From Stomoxys calcitrans (taxonomy: Eukaryota; Arthropoda; Insecta; Diptera; Muscidae), in the NCBI RefSeq assembly GCF_963082655.1, contig NC_081553.1, positions 42,777,172 to 42,841,171 of the forward strand: a DNA stretch of 64,000 bases, written 5' to 3'. Shown here piece by piece: positions 55,095 through 64,000 of this stretch (positions are counted from its first letter, which is position 1; each line of letters starts with the position of its first letter). The notes under the pieces are model-generated. The model saw nothing but the letters and a program-made list of their open reading frames with translations, was not told the DNA's origin and did not search any database. The translations under genes and the position numbers were made by a program.

Positions 55095-55670
55095 ATTAAT
55101 TTGTGGTGATTTGTTTGAATGTTTGTTTGTTTACATATTCTTAGAATTTTTCTATACTCTTATAGTCACTTGAATACAAATTTGTTACCATATTTGGGGT
55201 GGTGAATCCAGAGCAGAATATGAATTCGATATCCATTTTAGGGACCAATAGTTTGGGGGGCTGTACCACTCCCAAAAACCTCCTTAGCGCTCAAATGAAA
55301 GTTATTTCAAAGTGGATCCCCAATATTATATCCACTTTCGAGGCAAAGTGTCTTGTGGGCACCCCCCCAAATAGAACTTTTAAACTAGCCATGGCAATAA
55401 GGGGTTCAAATAAATGTTTTTCGAGAGCAGTGTATCAATTTGGTAACCATTTTTGGAACCGGGATGGCCCAACCCTCAAAACAAACCTAAAACCGAACAT
55501 TTTTACTGATTAAAGAGAGAGTAATGCCTGAGACGGCATTCCACACCCAAAACGCCCACAAAACAGAACTTATTTACAGACCATGACAATATGGGGCTTA
55601 CATAAAAAGTATTAGAGAGCGAAAAAAGGCACAGCGGGCCGGACCTGGTCCAGCTAGATGAGATATCAAA
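55095..55670 (+). other. Unclassified GC-richer block, probable old repeat
   Basis: Higher GC than its surroundings, C-rich motifs (GGCACCCCCCCAAATAG; GCATTCCACACCCAAAACGCC) and an end reading AGCGGGCCGGACCTGGTCCAG. A 104-codon frame (55199-55513) has no domain. The composition and abrupt ends suggest a decayed mobile element, but I cannot name the family. Confidence 0.35.
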
Positions 55671-57917
55671 AATGAAAAGGCGTGCTAAGTTCGGCCGGGC
55701 CGAATCTTATATACCCTCCACCATGGAGCGCATTTGTCGAGTTCTTTTCCCGACATCTCTTCTTAGGCAAAAAATGATATAAGAAAAGATTTGCTCTGCT
55801 ATTAGAGCGATATCAAGAAATGATCCGGTTAAGACCACAATTAAATTATATGTTGGAGACCTGTGTAAAATGTCAGCCAATTCGAATAAGAATTGCGCCC
55901 TTTGGGGGCTCAAGAAGTAAAATAGAGAGATCGATTTATATGGGAGCTGTATCGGGCTATCGACCGATTCAGACCATAATAAACACGTATGTTGATGGTC
56001 ATGAGAGGATCCGTGTATTTTCAGGCAAATCGGATAATAATTGCGACCTCCAGAGGCTCAAGAGGTCGGTTTACATGGCAGCTATATCAGGTTATGAACC
56101 GAATTGAATCATACTAAGCACAGTTGTTGGATATCATAAAAAAACACGTCGTGCAAAATTTCATTCCAATCGGGTAAGAATTTCGCTCTCTACAGGCTCA
56201 AGAAGTCAAGTTCCAAGATCGGTTTATATGACAGCTATACCAGGTTATGGACTGGTTTGAACCATACTTAACACAGTAGTTAGAAGTGATGCTAAAACAC
56301 TATGTGCAAAATTTCAGCCAAATCGGATGAGAATTGCGCCCTCTAGAGGCTCAAGAAGTCAAGACCCAAGACCGGTTTATATGACAGCTATACCAGGTTA
56401 TAGATCGATTTGAACCATACTTAGCAAAGTTGTTAGAAGTGATACTAAAACATTATGTGCAAAATTTCAGTCAAATCGGATGAGAATTGCGCCCTCCAGA
56501 GGCTCAAAAATTCAAGATCCCAAATCGGTTTATATGGGAGCTATATCAGGTTATAAACCGATTTGAGCCACACTTGACACAGTTGATGATGGTCAAACCA
56601 AAACACTTCATGCAAAATTTCAGCTAAATCAGATAATAATTGCGCCCTCTAGAGGCTCACGAAGTCAAGATCCAAAATCGGTTTATATGGGAGCTATTCA
56701 AGGTTATCAACCGATTTGAGCCATATTTGGCACAGTTGTTGATAGTGAAAGCAAAACACTTCAAGCTAAATTTCAGCCAAATCTGACAAGAATGGCTCAC
56801 GAAGTCAATATCAGGTTACGAAGTGATTTGAACCATACTTGGCACAGTTGTTGATGACCGAACTAAAATATTTCGTGGAAAATTTCAGCCAATTCGGACA
56901 AAAATTGCGCCCTCTATCGGCTCAAGAATTCAAAATCCGAAATCGGTTTATATGGGAGCTATATCAGGTTATGAAGTGATTTGAGCCATACTTGGCACAG
57001 TTGTTGATGGCCGAACTAAAATACTTCATGGAAAATTTCAGCCAAATCGGATAATAATTGCGGCCTCTATCGGCTCAAGAAGTCAGGATCCGAAATCGGT
57101 TTATATGGGAGCTACATCAGGTTATGAAGTGATTTGAGTCATACTTGGCACAGTTGTTGATGTTCGAATCAAAATACTTCATGAAAAATGTCAGCCAAAT
57201 CGGATAATAATTGGTTTTATGTGGGAGCTATAGTAGGATATGAAGAGATTTAAGCCATACTTAGCTCAGTTATTGATGGTCAAACCAAAACGCTTCACGG
57301 AAAATTTCAGCCAAATCGGATAAAAATTGCGCCGTCTATCGGCTTACGAAATCAAGATCCGAAATTGGTTTATGTGGGAGCTATATGAGGATATGAAGCA
57401 TTTTAAGCCATACACGCAAAGTTTCATCCAAATCGAATTCGAATTGCGCCCTCTAGAGGCTCAAAAAGTCTAGATCCCATATCGGTTTATATGACAGCTA
57501 TACCAAAACGGTCCTTGTTTTGGCCCATTTACAATCCCCAAGGACCTGCACAAATAAGATATGAAGTATTTATGCAAAATTTCAAGCACCTAACTTTATT
57601 CCTTCGAAAGCCGGCGTGCTTTTGACAGAAAGATTGACAGACAGACGGTCGGACGGACATGGCTAAATCGATTAAGAATGTCAAGAAGATCATGGCTTAT
57701 GTTGGATATCAGATCAATATTTCGATGTCTTAACTCGACTCCTTCGAAAGCTAGCGTGCTATTGACAGACATACGGATGGCCGGACATGGCTAAATCGTT
57801 TAGGAATTTCAAAACGATCATGACTGCATATGCTTTGATGGGTATCAGATTAATATTTCGATGTATTACAAAATGAATGACGAAATTAGTATACCCCCAT
57901 CCTGTGATGGAGGACAT
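55671..57917 (-). mobile_element. HINE, type A, full length, with duplicated terminal block
   Basis: AAAAGGCGTGCTAAGTTCGG, GGGCCGAATCTTATATACCC and about eleven units (several with GGTTTATATGGGAGCTATAT). The terminal block runs CCTTCGAAAGC to ATTTCGATGT and is present twice, at about 57600-57730 and 57740-57863. It ends CCATCCTGTGATGGAGGACATA. Confidence 0.88.
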
Positions 57918-58113
57918 ACACTCACAAACACACTGCGCTGATAAAGGCAACATGTCTATGCATTGGACCCACCCTTCCTTTACACGACGGCTTCTTTATA
58001 AACAATTTTATTCGGAAATCAAAAGACCACACTCTTTTCTAAGTGTATGACTATCTCTTCTCCCTTTTTGCCTTCTCCGTTTCATCGTTTTAAACCAATA
58101 ACAAAAGTTTTTC

Positions 58114-58229
58114 GGCCTTATTCACAAAACTTGATGTACATTTGAAAAACGTTAATTTATAACGTTTTCTTTATAGAACCTTCAAATAAACCTATTTTAA
58201 GGTTTCCTAAATTTTTGTGAATAACGCCC
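58114..58229. mobile_element. Possible 116-bp MITE
   Basis: Ends GGCCTTATTCACAAAA and TTTTTGTGAATAACGCCC form inverted repeats of about 16 bp. The interior is AT-rich and partly self-complementary (AACGTTAATTTATAACGTT). No clear target duplication. Confidence 0.5.
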
Positions 58230-58589
58230 TTAATGTCTCTACTTATTTGAAGTCAGTTCATTCGCGGCAAAAATGCCTTTTAAATAATTGCTTAATCCGT
58301 TGGGCTCTATTCTTTGTCGAAACACAAACAAAAGTCAAAACCACAACACACAACAAAGACAACATCTTTGAAACAGAGTTGGACGGTTGGCAATTTCGTA
58401 AGTATTTAATTACATTGGCAATTAAATGAAGCGAAATTTGTATTGGCTCATCGACATGTCGCTAATATTTTGCTTATGGAACTCAGCGCCACTTCTAAGA
58501 ATGTGTCCTCATTTTTTTGACACCTTTTTTCATAATGCGTTGTGGCATTTGTTTGCTTTAGGGTATACTAATAATGGCTACTACACTGA

Positions 58590-58612
58590 AACAAAAGACT
58601 TAAGACACAAAC
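58590..58612 (+). repeat. Dispersed GACTTAAG motif, copy 7
   Basis: AAAAGACTTAAGACACAAAC, exact, preceded by AAC. Confidence 0.9.
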
Positions 58613-58642
58613 TTTCTTTAGTTGATATAATCCTTTTAAAAT

Positions 58643-58882
58643 TATTGGGTTGCCCAAAAAGTAATTGCGGATTTTTTAAAAGAAAGTAAATGCATTTTTA
58701 ATAAAACTTAGAATGAACTTTAATCAAATATACTTTTTTACACTTTTTTTCAAAAGCAAGCTAAAAGTTACAGCTGATAACTGACAGAAGAAAGAATGCA
58801 ATTACAGAGTCACAAGCTGTGAAAAAATTAGTCAACGCCGACTATATGAAAAATCCGCAATTACTTTTTGGGCAACCCAATA
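58643..58882 (-). mobile_element. mariner-type MITE, copy F
   Basis: TA-flanked, TTGGGTTGCCCAAAAAGTAA and TTACTTTTTGGGCAACCCAA. Full ~240-bp body, inverted relative to C, D and E. It is the only copy with both 5' GGG and complete termini outside a HINE. Confidence 0.93.
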
Positions 58883-59001
58883 ACTCTTAAATACTACAAT
58901 ACTACACAATCAAGTGGCCATCTTCTTAATTTCGCTTTCTTTTGGAAATTCTCAATGTTTCTCAAATATAGAAGAAAAATTATGCAAAGTTTGTAAAAAA
59001 A

Positions 59002-59024
59002 AACAAAAGACTTAAGACACAAAC
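59002..59024 (+). repeat. Dispersed GACTTAAG motif, copy 8
   Basis: AAAAGACTTAAGACACAAAC, exact, followed by TTT as in copy 7. Confidence 0.9.
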
Positions 59025-61121
59025 TTTGTTAATGCTAACAAATGCAATTCACAGAAGATATTCGACTTAAACTTTCCCATTTGCTTTTTTTGCCAATAAC
59101 CGACATTTAAATTATCAATCAACTTGACAAGAAAGCTATAGACAAAAACAAAAACAACAACAATAACTCCAAACAAACTAACGGCACCAGGTGTTGGATG
59201 GTATTTTAAATACCAGATAATCAGGTGCAAAGAGATTAAAAACTTCAAAAAAAAAACGAGGGGGACAAGAAAATAGAAAACAATAAACAGTCAATGACTT
59301 CTGTTCATCATTAAAAGCTTGGCAACAAAAAAAAATCCTCTATGCCAAAGTAAAAATGACGGACAAAAAAAAAAGTGGATGCCCCACCACAAAGATGCTT
59401 CTATGGAAAAAGACCACCCAGATGTTGTATAGAAAATTGAAAATTCATAATAGACCAATATACAAGATATGGATGAATAATTTTACTACTCTTAAGACAA
59501 GAGGGGAAAAAATGGCACATTCATTGACATTTTTGGAATTGTTTGGTCTCCTCGGCAAAGTATTGTGAGAATTGTAAGAAAACTACCATAACTCTTGCAA
59601 ATATCAGTTATGGGCTTGTACATAAAATAAATATTTTTTTTTTTGGGCATTTCTTTGACTGGGTCTATACTCCTCCACAGTAATGTAACACTTGGACGAT
59701 TTCTTTTTGTGGTCGGTTTGTGAACAAATGTCACAGCAGCCTGTGTCGGCTGCTGGCCCAATCATGAAGAAGAAATGTATGCAGCATTTCAAACAACCTC
59801 TTTGTCTGCCTTCTTCGATGGCATAAAAAGCATTAAAAGGATGTTTCTGGCAGCTTGGAGTGACTGGTGTTGGTGGCTCAAAGCATTTTTTTGTGTTTTG
59901 TTTAGCCAAGTTAGCCTCTGCCGCCGGTATCAAATAAATGCATACATATTCAGTGAAATGAGATAAATATTTAACAATTTTCCGTTCATGTGGTAGGGAA
60001 AAAATTGGCTTGCCAGCAGAAGGTGTAAGTGGCACTGAGGCTGGCGATGAAATTTCAGTCAATGCACAAAAACTTTCTTTCGAAATTGCTAGGAAAATAA
60101 GGAATTTCCATTTGCCATGCCTAGCCTTAGTTGGTTGGTCTGCACGACGAATACTTTTCTCAACTAGGCATAAATTTGGCCATTTAGTTGCATTTTTGTT
60201 TGTTTTTATTTTTGTTTTGGTTTGGCCATGCCATGGTGGCACTTGAACTTGAAAATTAATTTGAATAAATTTTTACCAATCTATTCACGCTTTGCTCCTT
60301 AAGGTAGAGTAATTTCGGCTAAAATTGACATTATTGTTTAGCAAACTGCTCACAGCGCCAAGCCATATTTAAGTTTTTTTTTTTTTCATGGCCATTGCTG
60401 TCGTTGGTAGCAGAAGCCAAGATTTTTATAATTGATAACATATAATAATAAATTGTTTGTCTGGAGTTTATCGGTTGGTTGGTGTCTTTGCTTTTCCGCT
60501 AAAACAATAAAATAAAAAATTTCTCCCGTGAAAGCTGGCAACACAATTTTGTTTTGTTTTGGTTTGGTTTGGTTTTTTTTCCTTTCTGCAGTTGGTCTTT
60601 TGAGGTATTTAAGCAGTTAAGCTTGCTGTTTGTAATTGAACACATCCTCTTCGGGGACACCAACAAATAGAAAAACAGAAGATGATCTTTGCAAGATGCA
60701 ACTCCAACCCCAACTTAAGCAGCAGCAGTCAACTAAGACACAATAGATGGCAAATTTCTTCAAGCCAGAAGGCTGAAATGCCATTTCGTATTTCTGAATG
60801 GTGTTGCGGTGGTCTGGCAATCTCTGATACTTTTTTTCGTGTGACCACCTAACAACTTTTCTGGTCATTGCGGTCAAATGAAAGAGAAATGGCCTTTCAT
60901 GTTTTAAGTAAACTCATATTTATTGCATGTGACATATCAAGTTCTGTATTTTCTTTTTTTTTTTTTTTGTGGGGGGTAACTTGGCTTTTCAATTTCCTTT
61001 GCAGAGGTCATTTTTATATATAAAAGGCTTTTCGTTTTCTTTAGTGTTTTGTTTTTGTGTATTTTTTAGGCCAAGCCTTGTCGAGAAATGTTTAAGCTGT
61101 GGAATTTATTTTGTAACTAGC

Positions 61122-61145
61122 AAACAAAAGACTTAAGACACAAAC
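61122..61145 (+). repeat. Dispersed GACTTAAG motif, copy 9
   Basis: AAAAGACTTAAGACACAAAC, exact. Confidence 0.9.
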
Positions 61146-61311
61146 ACGCAATATTGGTTGTAAATGACCTAAAGGGCTTTGGATTTAACTGATTCTTGAA
61201 AAACTAATTTTGTATGGAGTTCCTTACGATCACAGCACGCAAAAGAAAATAAACATTAAACAGAATAGAAGTAAATAAGCAAAAAAAAAAAAATATAAAA
61301 AAAATAATAAA

Positions 61312-62987
61312 AACTAGTAAAAAGGCGTTAAGTTCGGCCGGGCCGAACTTTGGATACCCACCACCTCGGGTATATGTGTAAACCACCTTTCATCAAAATC
61401 CAGTGAAAATTGCATACCTTATGTCCCATAGCAGTTATATCGAAATATGATCTGACTTGGACCAAAGACTAATAAGTATAGTAGCTATATCTAAAAAAAT
61501 CGATCTGAGCCATATACGATACGGATGTCGAAAAGCCTAACATGAGTCATTGTGGCAAATTTCAGTGAAATCGGATTATAAATGCGCCCTTTAAGGTGCC
61601 ACGGCTTTAAATCGAGACATCGTTCTACATGGCAGCTATATCCAAATCTGGACCGATTTGGGCCAAGTTGCAGAAAAATTTCGAAGAGCCTACCACAAAG
61701 CACTGTCCCAAATTGCGGCGACATCGGACAAAAAATGTGTCTTTTATGGCCCCAAAACCTAAAACCGAGAGATCGGTCTATATAGCAGCTAGATCCAAAT
61801 CTGGACTGATCTGTAGCATATTGCAGAAGTATATCAAGGGGCATAACTTAACTCACTGTCCCAAATTTTGGCGACATCGGGCAATAAATGCGCTTTTCAT
61901 GGGCCCAAAACCTTAAATCGAGAGTTCGGTCTATATGGCAGCTATATCCAAATCTGATCCGATCAGGGCCAAATTGAAGAAAGATGTCGAAGGGCCTAAG
62001 ACAACTCACTGCCCCAAATTTCCGCACAATCAGATAAAAAATGCGGCTTTCATGGTCCTAAGACCCTCAATCTGATGATCGGCCTATATCGCAGCTATAT
62101 CCAAATCTGGACCGATCTGTGCCATATTGCAGAAGTATGTCAAGGGACTTAACTTAACCCAACGTCCCAAATTTCGACGACATCGGACAATAAATGCGCC
62201 TTTTATGGCCCCAAAGCCTTAAGTCGAGAGATCGGTCTATATGGCAGATATATCCAATCCTGTACCGATCTGGGCCAAATAAGGATGTCGGAGGGCCTAA
62301 CACAACTCACTGTCCCAAATTTCAGCGAAATCGGATAATAAATGTGGCTTTTTATGGGCATAAGACCCTAAATCGGAGGATCGGTCTATATGGCAGCTAT
62401 ATCCAAATCTGGACCGATCTGAGCCAAATTGATGAAGGATGTCGAAGGGCCTAACATAAATTACTGTCCCAAATTTCAGCAAAATCGGATAATAAATGTG
62501 GCTTTTATGGGCCTAAGACCATAAATCGGAGGATCAGTCTATATGGCAGCTATATCCAAATCTGGACCGATCTGAGCCAAATTGATGATGGATATCGAAG
62601 GGCCTAACACAACTCACTGTCCCAAATTTCAGCAAAATCGGATAAAAAATGTGGCTTTTATGGGCCTAAAACCCTAAATCGGCGGATCGGTCTATATGGG
62701 GGCTATATCAAGATATAGTCCGATGTAGCCCATCTTCGAACTTAACCTGCTTATGGACAAAAAAAAGAACCCATGCAAAGTTTCAGCTCAATATCTCTAT
62801 TTTTGAAGACTGTAGCGTGATTTCAACAGACAGACGGACAGACGGACGGACATGTCTAGATCGTCTTAGATTTTTACGCTGATCAAGAATATATATACTT
62901 TATAGGGTCGGGAATGGGTATTTCGATGTGTTGCAAACGGAATGACAAAATGAATATACCTTCATCCTTTGGTGGTGGGCATAAAAA
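61312..62987 (-). mobile_element. HINE, type B, full length
   Basis: CTAGTAAAAAGGCGTTAAG, TTCGGCCGGGCCGAACTTTG and about eight units (TATGGCAGCTATATCCAAAT). It continues with AAGATATAGTCCGATGTAGC, GACAGACGGACAGACGGACG and CATCCTTTGGTGGTGGGCATA. It is the cleanest type B copy on this strand. Confidence 0.92.
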
Positions 62988-64000
62988 GTAAAAACGGCCG
63001 TGCCGAACTTTGGATACCCACCACCATGTATATATTTATCATAAAATTTTATTACAACTCCACTACCATATCCATAATTATATCCACATATAAGCTCATC
63101 TGCATCATATTTGATTCAGGTTCCGCGAACTCTTAAACAACCACCTCGTTGCAGCGAAATCAGGCAATGCAACGGTATTTTGTGGCAAAAAGACCCTAAA
63201 TGGCCCAATATGGACGATATTCCAGCTTAGAATAACTCAATAGACAATAAATGCGCCTTTTATGGATTTTAGACCCAATTCCGGCAGATCAGTCTATAAG
63301 ACAGTTCAGACCAAATATGGTGCGATGTGGACCATTTTCGGATCAAATAATGGTAGGAATAGTCCAGCTGACTGTTTTAAATTTCAGCTAAATCGATTAA
63401 TAAATGAGGCTTTTAGAGGCTTAACAACCTAAATCGGCAGATCGGTCTATATGACAGGACCGATCTGGATCGTTTTCCGCTTGGAAGTCTAATCTTTTTC
63501 AGTTTGGTTGCCGGGTGGCTTACTTTAACTTACTGTTTCCAATTTAAGTGAAATCGGTTAATTAATGCAGCAGTTAGGTGACCATATTCAGGTCGAATGG
63601 CAGTTGGCCTACAGCAACTCACTGTTTTAAATTTCAGCAGAATCGGGTAACAAATGCGGCTTTTATTGGCTTAAGACCATAAATTGACCGATCGGTCTAT
63701 ATGGCAGCTATATTTATTTTGCTCGGATGGCGGTGGGTCTAAGACAAATTACTGTTCCAACTGTCCATGAAATTGGATAATAAATGCGCCTTTTATGGAT
63801 GGGCTTAAACACTTAATCGGCAGATCGGTCTATATGGCAGCTAAATCCAACTCGGGAGATCGGTTATTATGGAGCTCTATACAAACCGGAACCGATTTGG
63901 CCGATAGGGCCCATTTGCAATCCTCAACGAACTACATCGGTTAGAATTATCTGTATGCAAAAATTCCAGGGGATATCTATATTCGTTCGAACGCTATCGT
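62988..64000 (-). mobile_element. HINE, type B variant, runs off the window
   Basis: AAGTAAAAACGGCCGTGCCG and AACTTTGGATACCCACCACC follow the previous element directly. Units are more diverged (ATGAGGCTTTTAGAGGCTTA). The sequence at the window end (TTCGTTCGAACGCTATCGT) is just before where the microsatellite should begin. Confidence 0.85.

Larger units (their letters stand above)
57918..58642. other. Unique DNA with a small MITE and a possible splice donor
   Basis: Contains the 116-bp inverted-repeat element (58114-58229). A GTAAGTATTT donor-like site lies at 58398 after a 60-codon frame, but no matching acceptor or domain is convincing. A GACTTAAG motif lies at 58590-58612. Confidence 0.4.
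58883..61311. other. Unique DNA, largest TE-free tail region
   Basis: Two further GACTTAAG motifs and poly-T tracts. A 212-codon frame on the - strand (59604-60242) is lysine-rich without domain, signal or splice support and is not called. No exon supported. Confidence 0.5.

Noticed and set aside
58217..58403. Coding exon ending at GTAAGTATTT
   Set aside because: Its start overlaps the small inverted-repeat element, the peptide has no family, and the acceptor is weak.
59604..60242. 212-codon frame on the - strand
   Set aside because: No recognisable domain, no promoter, irregular composition (poly-K and poly-F runs over A/T tracts). Most likely chance in non-coding DNA.

Overview
The window looks like repeat-dense intergenic or intronic DNA from a calyptrate fly, most likely a muscid such as Stomoxys or Musca. 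That is an inference from AT-rich composition, the tRNA-derived SINE type and the DINE-1-like repeats, not from an alignment. No complete host protein-coding gene is visible. The host-gene evidence is limited to one candidate core promoter with a 5' noncoding exon (19593-20088) and one 62-bp candidate internal exon (44828-44889).

The dominant content is DINE-1/Helentron-like non-autonomous elements (HINEs). By adding my approximate intervals they cover about 34 kb, slightly over half the window. Each has a TATACCC...GGGTATA hairpin end, a motif TATATATTCTTGATC, a GTCY microsatellite, a core of 150-180 bp tandem units, and a GC-rich palindrome (TTCGGCCGGGCCGAA) followed by CTTTTTACTTGTT at the far end. 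I use my own labels A, B and C for three types, and give strand '+' when the microsatellite reads GTCY on the + strand. Copies often abut (3261-9421, 16420-18367, 46164-48080, 49590-53402, 61312-64000).

Younger elements are nested in them. The main one is a Transib-family DNA transposon at 11074-16419. It has a 5-bp target duplication CGTCG, near-identical 1.43-kb terminal inverted repeats that begin with CACAGTG, and an intact 680-aa transposase (12900-14942) that carries the RAG1-type D-D-E and zinc-binding residues. There is also a 5'-truncated non-LTR retrotransposon (39009-40959, target duplication ATATGTC) with an intact reverse transcriptase. Six mariner-type MITEs (TIR TTGGGTTGCCCAAAAAGTAA), two apparently identical 236-bp TACAGGGTGG MITEs, tRNA-derived SINE pieces, a dead Tc1/mariner-like transposase and a dead LINE fragment complete the set.

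Layout: 1-345 CT-rich minisatellite; 683-1370 HINE; 1371-2986 unique AT-rich DNA; 2987-9421 MITE and HINE cluster; 9422-10946 sparse; 10947-18367 HINE split by Transib, then a second HINE; 18401-18686 (TTTTA)n; 18690-20090 candidate promoter and 5' exon; 20979-30632 MITE, SINE and HINE fragments including a 12-bp array; 32765-35347 long HINE with a homogenised tandem core; 35471-41335 HINEs with SINEs, a 690-bp GTCY array, MITE and LINE; 43016-48080 HINEs around the candidate exon and dead transposase; 49590-53402 HINE C plus HINE B; 54773-57917 HINEs; 57918-61311 sparse with two MITEs; 61312-64000 two HINEs.

Outside all these elements, a 20-bp motif (AAAAGACTTAAGACACAAAC and close variants) occurs nine times, always on the + strand. 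I cannot assign it to any element, and it is the least explained signal in the window.
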